The notes under the pieces were generated by a model that searched no databases, was not told the origin of the DNA, and was given only the letters and a program-made list of their open reading frames with translations. From NCBI GenBank assembly GCA_006176705.1, contig QRFJ01000781.1, positions 310,001 through 374,000 of the forward strand: a stretch of 64,000 nt of DNA, read 5' to 3'. Source of the stretch: Cocos nucifera (lineage: Eukaryota; Streptophyta; Magnoliopsida; Arecales; Arecaceae). The position numbers and the translations under genes are program-made. Every line of letters begins with the position of its first letter. The stretch's first letter is position 1. Shown one piece after another: positions 1 to 12,018 of the stretch.

Positions 1-1999
1 AAGATCTGAAGAACTTCTCCTTCTTAATCAATCCTCCAAAAATTAGATCTGATCTTGAAGGTCTTCAAAATAGCTTTTGAAGAATAGCCATTGTCTCTTG
101 CAGCAGTGCTACCTTCTTCCTTTTCTGGCATTTTTTACTTGCTTAGATCACACCTTCTTCATGCCCAAAGTCCCTTAGGCATGGAGAGGAGAGAGAAGAT
201 CAGAGAGTGGCATGGAGAAGGAGGGAGAGGGGCTATGTGGCATGGGCTAAAGGCAGAATCCTTGAATTCTAGGTGCAGACAGGATTTATATAGATCTTGC
301 TGCACCATGCAATGCCACATCATCCTGGTCAATCATGGCCCTTTATGCAATCAGATCTAAATCTGATTGGTAGGATGACATCATCTGATCCAATCAGATT
401 AGGGTCCCTGAAAACTCTCTTTAGGTGATGCCAAGATTGGGTCGAACAAGTCTTCTTAGCGCCACCTAATTTAATTCCCTGAAGCAATTGAAGTCCTATC
501 TGTATAGGACTCCTTCTATCCTCATGGGGTGCATGCCTCCCTAGGTGTGCGCCCCTTTCCTATCTACCTTTTAGTAGGGGACAAGTCTCCAAGTTCTCTC
601 CTATGGGTGCATGACACATGGACAGATATTTAGGTGTCCAGGGTCAACATTTGACCAAAGTTCGAAGACAAGATTTAGTAGGTGATGGAAAATGGCAAGT
701 ATTGTCTCAAATTTATCTCATAAATTAAGACAACCCTTTTTTGACCTGGACAAGCTCCAGTCAAACCAAGTAAAGATTTTTGAGTGAGTCCAAATACATT
801 TGCCTTAGTCGAGATAAGCTTTAACGATTGTTAAAGGAGAACATTAGGCTCAATCCTGTGCTAGCATGATTTTCTTAAACCTAATTGAATCTTATTCAAA
901 TCAATTGAACTAAGTTAATCCAATTAATGATATTCAGATCCAAACCTTTGTTTGTGTGATCTAGTTAGGTTCAGTTCTGTATGGTAATGGGAATGTCGTG
1001 ATCTCTATCATCGACATCATCAAAACACCTTTCAATGGATCAGAATTTTTCTAATTCAGACAACTAGTATGATCCATCGTCCAAATCATTCTAATTGCTC
1101 CCAAAATCCATCAGTGACACCTAGCAGTATATGGTGGCAATCCATCAGAACTGAAAGTGAACCTCTTGATGTAATTACCTATGTGATTAAGTTCCTCTAT
1201 CTTGAGCTCCAGTCGAATTAGGGTTAAGGTGATCTCGTCAAACCCTAATATCTATCATATAAATTAATCATTCAATTTAAGTCCAATGTGAAAACTCTAA
1301 TAGAAACTCTTTCTATTATTTCACTTTACCATGGCCATGGGCTTATGGACTTGATTCTCATGATCATCATAGGGCTACTCCTTATCTACCGAGGTAGATA
1401 TATCTCCTATTGGTGCAATCCAATTTCTACAATGAACATGCTATAGCCAACATACACCTCAGAATTTCGAATGGCTAGGAGATCAAGTTATAGTGTAGTC
1501 AAACTACAACACCCTCAAGGTGAATTATCGATGCACCTTAGGTCAAAGAACCAAACACACTATTGTAGCTTCAAGCCTGTCATCGATGAGAAGGTAGACT
1601 TTTCCATGACTGCTTGAGGTGGTCACGCTCAGTGCCCTCATTCTCTAACGAATATCTGTACTCTTACTCCGATGTCTCTATACTGTAGATTCAAGACTCA
1701 TCTATCCAAAAGAAGCAATTGTACACTAACCTTTTCGATCAATTACCGTCCTCATAATGATCCTACGGTCGGAAGCATTTTATGAGTTAATAATGAAAAT
1801 TCATGTCTTAAATTTTCAACTCTTAAAAATATGAACTATCATTACCATTAGCTCAAGGGATGTATCATAAACACTTTCAAATACACACTATGATAGAAAA
1901 TAATCTATTTTATTATTTATAATTAAAATTATAATTTTATCCTTAGAAGTATATTACAAGTGCCAGCCAATCTGGCTTCTAGGGCACACATATCTAACA
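1..1999 (-). mobile_element. Copia LTR fragment, cut by the left window edge
   Basis: Read on the minus strand this begins TGTTAGATATGTG at 1999 and continues through text typical of plant Ty1/copia LTRs, with no coding capacity. The plus-strand end CTAACA is the expected complement of a TG-type LTR start. It butts directly against the end of a different copia LTR at 2000, so I read it as an element inserted into that LTR, with its other end outside the window. Short reading frames inside it (for example 91-360) show no family resemblance. The LTR call rests on the terminus and on general similarity to the other copia LTRs here; exact family is unknown. Confidence 0.6.
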
Positions 2000-2815
2000 T
2001 GGACACCCTGAGAATGGCACACAAAACTTTCTTCTTTGTACCAAAAAAATTAGAGAAAAAATCTGGAGAGTTGGCACCACACATGGGATAGAGTTTTTGT
2101 TCATTAAAACTCTATCAAATAGAATTTCAAATCAAAACTACTTGCTAGTTTTGACTAGGTGCAAAACCAATTTCCATCTAGGAACATGAGAGGGCACAAG
2201 GGGGGGCATAGAGACTCTCTATGCATGAGAAACCTCATGCCAAAAATCATGGGAAGGGGTGTTGGGAGGGCCAAGTGGCACAAAGGTGAAGTCCTGGTCA
2301 AACTAGGACTTCATGCTTTGACTAGTCAAATCTATTATTTAGCCCAATTAAAATAGATCTTGGTGCAACCTAATTAATAGTATTCCTAATCTAATTAGAA
2401 ACCTAATTAAATTAAATTAAATCTAATTAAAATCTGATTTAAATTCTAATCAAATTAAAAATTATGTTCACTCAAGTCCTAATTCAATAAGAACTTGTTT
2501 TTCCTTGTAATTGGCTTATCTCATAAATCAATTGGACTTGATCTAATCATATCCAAACCAAATCTAATTAAATCTTACTTAATTAGACCTGATCTCAGCC
2601 CTCATGCTAAATTAAATTAAGCCAACTAGCAATTTAATTGCTAATTAATTCTCCTATAATACTTGCACTTGGTCAAACATCAATCATGTTGAATGTTTAA
2701 TTCTAAAATTATTCTTAATCATTGATTATTATTTGACCAAATCGAGATCTCTTATGTGTGTGATTCCATATATTCGAACTTAAGCCGGTAGCACAGGAAT
2801 AAATTCACTATAAAA
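2000..2815 (-). mobile_element. Copia LTR, left piece, split by CACTA insertion
   Basis: About 0.8 kb related to the long copia LTR at 42513-45676: the part from about 2095 onward aligns by eye to 44100-44820, including stretches around the phrase ttgactaggt and the segment ending in a run of A and T before ATT. The other half of the same LTR resumes at 32685. It holds no gene. Its left edge at 1999/2000 is the junction with another copia LTR. Confidence 0.7.
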
Positions 2816-2831
2816 AAATTAGATTTTAGCA
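2813..2831. repeat. CACTA left end: ATT duplication plus terminal inverted repeat
   Basis: ATT at 2813-2815 is the target duplication. The terminal repeat CACTATAAAAAAATTA (2816-2831) matches the complement of the right end at about 13 of 16 positions. This is the 3' end relative to the transposase genes. Confidence 0.9.
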
Positions 2832-3960
2832 ATCAAAAAATCAATCGCTAAAAATTAAAAATCAATCACTAATAATTTAGCGATCGATTTTGTGATCAAA
2901 TATTTTTTATCACAAAATGCTTGGTTGAAAATATTTTTTGATTGATTTTTTCAATTGCAAAATCTAGCAATCAATTTATTGACTAAAAAAATATTAAAAT
3001 TTTGCAACCAATTTAGCAAATAAAATTTTTTTAAAAAAATTAAAAACTCATGATCGATTTTGCAATCAAAAAAATAGTTTCTAATTTCTAAAAAAAATTA
3101 TTAAAAAAATAATCAAAAGACCAATTTTATAATAAATTACTTTATTAAAAATAATAATTTAATATCAATCATAAAATCAATCATAATTTTTTAAAAATTT
3201 TATAATTACTAAAATTGGTCTAAAAATTGATCATTAAATTTTTGTAAAATTTTTATATTTAAAAAATTGGTTGCAAAATTTATCAAAAAGCTTTTTAAAA
3301 TCTTTCTTATTTTTAAATCAATTGCAATATCAGTCGCTAAATTTATTAAAAATTTTAAATTAAAAATTTAAATAAAATTGATATAAAATTCATTCATAAT
3401 TTTTTAAAAAAATAATTGTTCATAAAATTGGTTGCTAAATTTATTAAAAAATATAAATAAAAAATGTAAATAAGAATCAATCAAAAATTTAATTATAATT
3501 TTTTTAAAAAATATTTTATTTAAAAAAACTGATCATAAAATTGATCGCTAAATTTATTAAAAGATATTAAATTAAAAATTTAAATAAAAATTGATTGCAA
3601 ATTTGGTTAGAAATGTTTTAAAAAATATTTTTTTCTAAAAAATGATCAAAAAATCATCTGTTAAATTTATTAAAAGATATTAAATTAAAAATTTAAATAG
3701 GAATCGATCTAAAATTTGATCATAATTTTTTTAAGAAATATTTTTTAAAAAAAATTGATTGCAAAATTAGTTGCTAAATTAATTTAAAAAATACTAAACT
3801 TAAACATGAATCATTTGGAAATTTGGTCATAATTTTTTTAAAAAATATTTTTTATAAAAATTGATTAATAAATTTATTTAAAAATATTAAATTAAAAATT
3901 TAAACAAAAATCAATCACAAATTTGATCACAAATTTTTTAAAAAATATTTTGTTAAAAAA
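2832..3960. repeat. CACTA left subterminal repeat field
   Basis: Very AT-rich (A and T runs) with a degenerate unit of about 110 bp, recognisable by the phrase ctaaatttattaaaa near 3336, 3431, 3548, 3660 and 3771. Short motifs of the form gatcaaaaaatt and ggtcgctaaa recur in both orientations. In En/Spm elements, subterminal repeats bind the element's second protein (TNPA); that role is known for the family and inferred here. Confidence 0.75.
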
Positions 3961-4169
3961 AATCAATCACTAAATTTAAATATGAAAAAAATAATTATAA
4001 TATCTTTTTTTAATATAAAATAGCTCATAGAGGAGCACCTGCCAATCCAAATAATATAGCAAGTAAAATACATACCCAACAATATCAATTCCAATTCAAA
4101 TGATATATGATTTTGCATTGATACATACCCAATATGTTGAATTTCAAGTTGAAACATAATGAAACGAAG

Positions 4170-5905
4170 CAATATCTATTAAGCATCCACCATAAAAAAT
4201 TAAGTAACATGTCTTAAAAAATAAAATACCATAATAATAAGAAAAAAGGTAATAAAAATTTGCAAAGCCATTCCCTTCAATTTTCATTAAGTTTAGATCA
4301 TCATCAGGAAAAATAAATAAGCAACCATAGGAATATTTTTTTTTCTTGATACAAAATAGTTCCCAGAGGAGCACCTGCTAATCCATACAATCTAGCAAGA
4401 AAAATATATACCCAACAACAGTAATTCCAATAGCATGAATTCTGACAACATAAGATTTTGCATTGATACATACCCAACATGATGTATTCCAAACTAAAAT
4501 ATAATGAAACCAAGCAACATCAATTAAGCATCCACCATACAAAATTAAGCAACATGTCTTAAAAAATAAAATATCATAATAATGAGAAAAAAAAGACCAT
4601 AGTAATTTGCAAAACCATTACCTTTAATTTGCATTAAATTTAGATCATCATTAGGAAAATAAATAAGCAACCATAAGAATATAGCAAGCAAAATCCATCG
4701 GCAACCATCAACTTTAACCCATCATAAAAAAATAAAAATGATATAGCATATGTTGTGCCAAATATTTCATTTGTTTAGCATATCTCATGCCAAATATATC
4801 ACAAAGAACTCCCCTGTTGTTAGCTAAAAGCAAATCTGATCGACACTCATCAGGTTTAACACATCATATGGGAATAAAAAAAAGAGATAATGATATACTT
4901 CGTGCCAAATGTATTAGTTGTTTAGCATACCTCGTGCCAAATATATCATAATCATGGCAAAATAAGTAAGCAACCATAAGAACTTAGCAAGCAAAATCGA
5001 TCGGCATCCATCAGATTTAACACATCATATAAGAATAAGAAAAAGATGCCATAGTATATCTATGGAGCCTTTCCCTTCAATATCCATTAAGTTTGGATCA
5101 TCATCAGGAAAAACAAGAAGGCAATCAAAAGAACATAGCAAGCAAAATTATTTTTGAATCCATTAGGTTTAACACATCATGTGGGAATAAGAAAAAGAAA
5201 CCATAGCATACCTCATGGCAAATGTATCACTTGTTTATCATACCTCATGCCAAATGTATCGTAATCATTGCAAAATAAATAAGCAACCATAAGAATTTAG
5301 CAAGCAAAATCGATCAGCACCCATCAGGTTTAGCACATTATATGGGAATAAAAAAAAGATGCCATAGTATTCTACGGAGCCATTCCCTTCAATATCCATT
5401 AATTTTGGATCATCATCATTGAAAACAAGAAGACAACCAAAAGAATACGGCAACCAAAACAATATTGAACCCATCAGATTTAACACATCATATGCGAATA
5501 AGAAAAAGAAACCATAGCATACCTCATGGCAAATTAATCACTTGTTTATCATACCTCATGCTAAATGTATCGTAATCATGGCAAATTAAATAAGCAACCA
5601 TAAAAATTTAGCAAGCAAAATCGATCAACACCCATCAAGTTTAGCACATCGTATGGGAATAAAAAAAGATGTCATGGTATATCTATGGAGCTATTCTCTT
5701 TAATATCCATTAAATTTGGATCATCATCAGTGAAAACCAAAAGGCAAGCAAAAGAATATAGCAACCAAAACCGATATTGAATCTATCAGATTTAACACAT
5801 CATATGGGAATAAGAAAAAGAGACCATAGCATACCTCATGCTAAACGTATCACTTGTTTAGTATACCTCATGCCAAATGTATCACTTGTTTAGTATATCT
5901 TCAAA
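4170..5905. repeat. Tandem repeat block behind the CACTA genes, dimeric unit near 313 bp
   Basis: Between the second CACTA gene and the subterminal field lie repeated units of about 150-165 bp. The phrase acacatcatatgggaata and variants recur near 4850, 5008, 5159, 5322, 5472, 5632 and 5786. Alternate units resemble each other more (one type carries gatgccatagtat, the other gaaaccatagcat), giving a higher-order period of 310-314 bp. Two older, longer units of about 345 bp start near 4185 and 4530. Minus-strand reading frames inside the block have no family resemblance and follow the repeat period. Confidence 0.75.
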
Positions 5906-6119
5906 CTATTACCTATATCAAAAACAAGTTATACCAACATAATATATAGAGCCTGTGAGATAATAAGTGTCATAAGAGATTATAAAGAACTCTATTGTCA
6001 TCTAAAAGCATGTCAAAAGACTAAAGTAAGCTAAAGTAATATATATTCACAAAATATATGCACAATCCTCAACATAACATGAACTAAACATAAATCTAAA
6101 AAAATATGTAAATAAATCT
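5906..6119. other. Non-coding stretch behind the second CACTA gene
   Basis: AT-rich sequence following the last recognisable codons of the minus-strand gene. It is probably the 3' untranslated region. I see no gene, hairpin or clear polyadenylation signal. Confidence 0.4.
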
Positions 6120-7940
6120 AATCAGTGTCCTCCTATCCTTCCTCCTCTTCCTTAATATCATCATCTCTTCCTGGGTATGAAGGAGCATATGGCCATAAAA
6201 TAGGTGGTTGCGAAGGAGATGGTTGAAAACTAGGAGATGCCTAAAAACTGGATGAGGGTTGAAAATTTATCTTTGCAAGTAGCTCACACAAAAATTTATT
6301 ATTTGCTTCAAGCTCCTTTTCATTATGTTCCACCCTCCTTCTAAGTTCATCCCTTTCACATTCGGTAGTCTCCACCTAAGAATTCCATTTAGCTTCAAGC
6401 TTCCTCACTTGCTCTTGAAGTTATTGATTTTGCATCCATTGTGAGCATGATGAAGCTTGGCCATAAAAATATGATCGACCTGTCAATATAGTGGACTCTA
6501 ATCCTAGACCATAAATGCTTCCTTTCTTCTTTCCACCAACTATGCAAACCCACACATTCAACTCTGATGGTGGAGGTGGCTATTGGTCAAGATCAGATGT
6601 TCTCTAAGATTGTGCCTCCTTCATATTACGTCTAAATTCTGCCTATAAAATTTATCTTAGTTTGCATAAAGTAAGTTTTGAAGTTAATGTAATATATTAC
6701 TTACACTAATATGCTTTGATCTCCTATCCACCCAACTTTTATCCTTCTTCTAATGGGTGTGAACAAATAATTCAGATGGAGGTGGCACAACACCAGTTTT
6801 CATAGTCTATAATATAAATATCAATTAAAATATAGTTTACTATATTTTATAACAATGAACCAAATATGATTAATAAAAAAAATTAAACTTAACCATATCT
6901 TGTCTGTGCTGAGATATAGTGATGGAGCCACCGGTGCGAAAAGAAGCACGAAAATCTTCACAATCAGAAGCAAAATTTTGTTTTATTTTTTCACACTTCT
7001 GATATTGTGCAGTATGCCACTGCTCACATAATCTATCCCATACGTGATCTTCAAGCCAAGATCTCCATATTTCTACGAGAATTAATAAGGAGATCTTTCA
7101 AATGAGCTGCACCATGTTTTTTGAAATTTTTTCTTGCCTATTGATCATTTGGTGGCACAAACCGATACCTCCTTTATAATGAATATGGATAAATAAATTA
7201 ATTATCATAAAAAATATAAAAATTAAATTAAATTTGTAAATATCATTACTTTTTTTGAACTCAGCAAACCATATATTTCTAACATTATTAGATATTTTTT
7301 TCCAAGGTACCCATGGCTGATCAAAGTGGCTCCTCAAAATTTCAACAATGGCATTAGCAGCTAGGTGAGAAGGTAAGAACCTACAAATAAAAAATATTAG
7401 TCAGTGTAGGTCAAATATGTTAAAAATGCTAAATTGATTATGATATTCTAAAATAGAATTAACACTTACACATATCCATCAAGGTATAATACTGGCATGC
7501 CATCGCTAGACTATATCTCTGCAACATTCTAAGAACAACTAGCCTCAGGATAAATAGGATGAACAGGAGGAGATGTTGAAGGACCAGTAGGTGATCCTGA
7601 ATGGATAGAAGATGACCCTGAATGGATAGGAGGTCATCCAGGATAGATAGGTGCTATAGGATAGATAATAGGTGCTATAGGATGGATAGAAGGTTCTGAA
7701 TATAAATAAGGTGATCCGGCAAGAGGTGTTGCATATGCACCTAGCATCGAAGGTGGTGGAGTTAGGTATGGTGCCATAGAAATGGTGGAAGGTAGGATAA
7801 TAGATGGTGGTGATGGGATAGTCCAGAACGATGGTGGGATAGTTGAGGATGATGGTGATGGGATAGTGGAGGAAGGTCGCTTTTTCGTAAGACGGCCTCT
7901 ACCAAAGGATGTTCCTTACTAACCATTTATATCTGACATT
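6120..7940 (-). pseudogene. CACTA second protein, Transposase_24-type (TNPA-like), decayed
   Basis: Exons can be followed on the minus strand. A proline- and serine-rich N-terminus (7940-7480) is followed by a segment with PWVPWKKISNNVRNIWF (about 7310), then a block ending in a SFRTGGSITISQHR-like sequence near 6920, the usual signature of the Transposase_24 (Ptta/En/Spm) family. A C-terminal part near 6780-6130 has KSWVDRRSKH, a glycine-rich segment and a Glu/Arg-rich probable coiled coil. Stops and frame changes interrupt it, so it is a pseudogene. In En/Spm the second protein binds subterminal repeats and works with the TNP2-type transposase; that role is inferred. It starts about 100 bp behind the TNP2 gene on the same strand, the standard CACTA order. 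Confidence 0.75.
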
Positions 7941-8040
7941 TACAATAAATATAAAAGAATATTATATTTCTTAACAATTAGATTAAAGACATAAGTAGAA
8001 TGAACTTATCTGCATAAATGATGAAAAGTATTTAAAACTA

Positions 8041-8744
8041 TTCATCATCATCTAAAAAATTATCATATTGGTCATGATTTTCATCTTCATTTTCTAAATC
8101 ATCATTGTCATCAAAATCTTCTTCCTCTACATCATCCTCCACATCTTCTTCCTCCACATCTTCCTCATCTATGTCTAAGTTTGTATCGTCGTATCCCTCA
8201 ACTTCCTCAAAACCACCCTCAATGTTTCTTAAATTTTCAAGTGGATCATCATTCATTATTGTATTGACATAGGACATTGCATTATCTTGATAAGTAACCT
8301 CCAATGTATATTGATCATCCACTGTATCCCTTGGTTTGGTTGTGATGATAACCCACCACTGTACCTTGTTCCTTATCTTGTTAAGATAAGGTAAATAGTA
8401 TACTTGAATCGCATTTTCTACAAATATGAAGGGATCAAACTTTGCATACCTTCGAGTATGTCGAATCTCTACAATTACATATTGTTTAAGCACCTTTATA
8501 CCATAATTCATCACAATATCCATTCATGATTAAATAGCACCAACCGTTTCATTGGATGCCTTGGATATTCTAGCTACACTATCTCTTTAAGGATACCATA
8601 ATAATAACTTTCTTCATCTCCTTGGTTAGAACCGTTAATGCACACTCTACTATTAATAGTTTTTTTGCCCACACTCCATTTTTGTATGTGAAACTTGTAA
8701 CAATTGACAAAGTAGGCCATGTATGAACCTTTCTCTTAGGATCC
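8041..8744 (-). pseudogene. TNP2-type CACTA transposase, C-terminal part (DUF4216 and acidic tail)
   Basis: The minus strand carries the DUF4216-like region common at the C-terminus of plant CACTA transposases: VHTWPT-like text just inside 8740, then a 161-residue open stretch (8523-8041) with YGIKVLKQYVIVEIRHTRR, AIQVYYLPY and VQWWVIITTKPRD. The last 50 or so residues are almost entirely Asp and Glu. The part upstream of 8523 has stops and a frame change. It is the continuation of the coding pieces at 19131-19491 and 24823-27473, separated from them only by two later retrotransposon insertions. Confidence 0.8.
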
Positions 8745-10381
8745 TGAAAGGGACACGATGCTGTCGTTAAGACACCGTGTTTATCAATTTAAATCCGACT
8801 CTTTACTTTTTAAACTAACTAAAAATTATGAAGAAAGTGGTGAGTTGGGTCGAATCCACAGAGAGGCAATGATTTATTTCTAAAATCTTTGATTTTTTTT
8901 TTTTTTTAAGAAAAGAAAGCAAGGATTTTTTTTAAAAAATTAAAGTTGAAAAATAGATCTATAAATAAAAATAGAATTTAAATTATGTAAAAATAAATTT
9001 GATACTAAGATCTACTATTTAGATCTTAGCAACTACTTATAGTAAAATTAAAAAGCAATAAAGAACAAATAATTTAAAGAGCTAGAATTGAAAAGAATAA
9101 TGAAACTTTCTTTATTAAATTTAAAACTAAGATGCAGAATTTAAATACAAGAAATTAAAGAAAATTTAGAATTTTAATACAAGAAATTAAAGGAAAAAGA
9201 CTAGATGAAGATCGCAGATCGGCGTAGGCATGAAGATGGCGTAGAAGACCGGCTCTTCTTCTCAGCAGCACCGCAGCTTTGAAGCAACCTTTAATCCCGA
9301 GCTTGACTTCCACCCTATACCTTAGCTTCCCTTCCAACCCTCCTCCTTTTCTTAGAGGCTTAGGATCCTTTTTATAGAGCTAGAAGAGGTAGATATTTAT
9401 TTCTAAAAGCAATATGGGACTAATTCCCTTTGTAATCATAAAAATTTGAATAAAATTTGAATAAAAACAACTCTGTTATGTCTCTGGTAAATCTGGTAAA
9501 ATCAGGCTATCCGATAGGAATCGAACGGTTCAAAAATCATCAAAATCGGATGCCTATCAGCCCAGATCAGCTCGAATTAAATTCTGGCCGTCCGATCGCG
9601 CTTGATCGAGGAAATCTGGCCGCAAATCGCGCTTCGGGAGTCCTGATCACTGTCGGGAGCATTCTGGACCGTCGGATCGAAGCTGGAATCAGGCGCTGCC
9701 GTTTGATGGTGATCCGAGTGAAATTGGCAACCGAAAAAAATGCTGACCGTCCGATCTTAACCGCAATCAACCGCAGCCGTCCGATCGCGCAATTACTGTT
9801 CCCATGGACCGCGTAGACCGGCCGCACCGCACACCGCAACCAATCAACGCTTCTGTCACCGAGTGAAATGACCAGATTGCCCTGTGAGCCACGATAAAAT
9901 TTTGTAGACCCTTTAAGGGTCTAGGTCCACCACGTGGCAGGCTCTGATTCGCCGGACTTTGCTGAGCTGGCGGTCCACGCCTGGATCGTAGACCGGCTGA
10001 TGGCTTCAATGACTGAGTCGGCTTTGATGGCTCGGCTTGGCTTGGTGGCTCGGCTTGCGGAGCCGGTTGAGCCGTTTTCTTTTTTTTTATTTAATTTTTA
10101 TTTATTTTATATTTTTTTAAAAATTCATATCTTTTTCATTTTAGCTCCGTTTTACTTGAAATTTATTTCGTTGTGATCAAAAAAATGAGCTCTTTCTTTT
10201 GAATAATAAAATTTTATTTTTTAATTTTTATTTATTTTTTATTATTTTTTAATTAATTTTTTAATTAATAAAAATATGAATTTTTCAAAAATTATATATA
10301 AATTGATTGATAATTCTTAAAAATTAATATAAATTAATTAATAAATTAATACTTTTATTGGTGAATTTATGATGCTTATCA
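8745..10381 (-). repeat. 3' LTR of the Athila-like element
   Basis: Plus-strand ends are TGAAAGGGACACG and GATGCTTATCA. It is near-identical to 17495-19130, including the GC-rich block 9500-10070. A TATA-like CTATAAAAAG on the minus strand lies at 9368-9377. The overlapping reading frames 9457-9816 and 9567-10009 exist on both strands because the block is GC-rich; they are not supported as genes. Confidence 0.95.
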
Positions 10382-10396
10382 CACCCCCCAACTTAA
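10382..10396 (-). other. Polypurine tract of the Athila-like element
   Basis: On the minus strand TTAAGTTGGGGGGTG lies directly against the LTR start TGATAAGC. This is the expected plus-strand DNA primer position. The sequence just before it (GAGGACGAGCAAAGC on the minus strand) is also typical of plant Athila/Tat elements. Confidence 0.9.
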
Positions 10397-10734
10397 GCTT
10401 TGCTCGTCCTCGAGTAAAGAAAGAATTTAGTTTAGATCAATTACCATATTTTGTTGAGATCTTCCTTCACAAAAATAAATCTAGAATTTAAGATCAAAAG
10501 TTTAGACAGTATCACTAACTAAGTATTGAGTTTCAGAAGTAAATTTCACGGCAGATTAATCAGAAACTTTCTTAGAGTTCATCTAAAGATTTTCAGCACT
10601 TTGTGTCGTGAATACTAACTTAGCATTTGGGTGTTGATTCAAAGGGCAAATGAATCTTCTTTTTATCACCTATTTTGGTTAGTTTTATATACTCCCAAGT
10701 TAAGTGCATGAATTAAGGTAGCTTTCACACTGCT

Positions 10735-10770
<36 letters not shown>

Positions 10771-11675
10771 GTGCTGAGCATCCTGGCCTTCCCTTCACCA
10801 TTTGATGTGAACTTCTACATTTAAGGTGCAAAGTTCTAGTTTAGGGCAATCCACATATACTCTATTTTTTGCACTTTTTTTTTTTTTTTTTTTTTTTTTA
10901 TTTTAGAAAGCAGGTAGCTCTTTCCTTAAATTCAAGTTTCTTTAATTGAAGTATATATAAACCATCAATTTTTAGTGATAATTGAATCCTCAATTTAGCC
11001 TTATAATCAAACACCTGCTGTGCTTCATTAGTGTGCATGTGCAAGTAGAAGTGCTGTTAGCCTTTAAATGACCTAAGTAGGTTGCTAATGGTCTGACCAA
11101 ATAATCTGCTTCTTGACTCGCTACCATTATTAGTTAATACTTTCTAACTTTATTACTTATCCTAGTTTATTTTGCTTAAGATTCTCTTTCCCAAAATATG
11201 GTTTGTTCAAAATTTTTATTTTTATTATTAGTTTTATTATTATTATTATTTATTTATTATTTTTATTTTATTTATTTATTTAATTTTTTTTTAATTTTTT
11301 AATATTTTATTTATTTTATTATTATTATTATTATTAATTTTTATTTTTATTGATTTATTTATTTATATATATATATTTTTTGTTTTATTTTTTTTTATTA
11401 TTATTATTATTTTATTTTTTTTTTTTTTTTTTACTTTTTACCCAACTGAATTGACATTGTCCTCAATAAAAGAGTGTAAATTATGTTTATTTATTTAGCA
11501 TGGGTCTTGAAGCTTATGATCCTTCTCCCGCTTTTTGGTTCTCCAACTTAGCCTAAAAGAAAAAATAAATTAGATTCAAGAAGTATTGGGTTGCCTCCCA
11601 ATAAGCGCTAAGTTTATTGTCTTCAGCCAGACAAGATGCAGTTTAATTCATTGTGGTTCTATTAATTGCACTTGA
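10397..11675 (-). other. Athila-like element 3' region without an env-like gene
   Basis: Between the integrase end and the polypurine tract lie 1.3 kb with no open frame on the sense strand. It has T runs (about 10738-10766 and 10869-10899) and a long AT-only stretch with TTA/TTTA repeats (about 11210-11432). Some Athila elements carry an envelope-like open frame here; this one does not. The phrase gcttattgggaggcaaccc (minus strand, near 11600) is a common plant gypsy 3' motif. Confidence 0.7.
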
Positions 11676-12018
11676 TCAATATTTCGATGTTAATGATATC
11701 CCTTCGATATATGGTTTAAGCCTTTGGCCATTTACCTTAAAAAAATTTTTAGTCCTGGGATCATAGAGTTTAATTGCACCATGTGGGAATACATGATTAA
11801 CTATATAAGGTCCATCCCATCTGGATTTTAGTTTTCCAGGAAATAATCGAAGCCTTGAGTTAAATAACCAGACTTGTTGATTTGGCTCAAAGGTTTTTCT
11901 TGAAATATGTTTATCATGGAAGGCTTTCATTTTTTCCTTATAAATTTTTGAATTTTCATAAGCTTCTTGCCTTAATTCTTCTAATTCACTTAATTGTAAC
12001 ATCCGATTGGAACCAGCT
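11676..12018 (-). pseudogene. Athila-like polyprotein: integrase C-terminal fragment
   Basis: The minus strand gives about 108 residues starting near LEELRQEAYENSKIYKEK, then WLFNSRLRLFPGKLKSRWDGPY and HGAIKLYDP, the usual C-terminal part of plant Ty3 integrases (the SH3-like DNA-binding region). It ends in a stop at 11676. It is the far end of the polyprotein whose middle is lost in the N gap, so the true start is outside the readable sequence. Confidence 0.88.

Noticed and set aside
3963..5486. Minus-strand frames rich in Tyr, Phe and Leu that look like membrane proteins
   Set aside because: They follow the tandem repeat of the CACTA element; the hydrophobic look comes from AT-rich codons.
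9457..10176. Overlapping open frames on both strands, duplicated at 18206-18868
   Set aside because: They lie inside both LTRs, exist on opposite strands of a GC-rich block, have no family resemblance and are repeated only because the LTR is.
10397..11675. Possible envelope-like gene in the Athila-like element
   Set aside because: No sense-strand frame of useful length and no membrane or signal segment; the region is low-complexity AT DNA.
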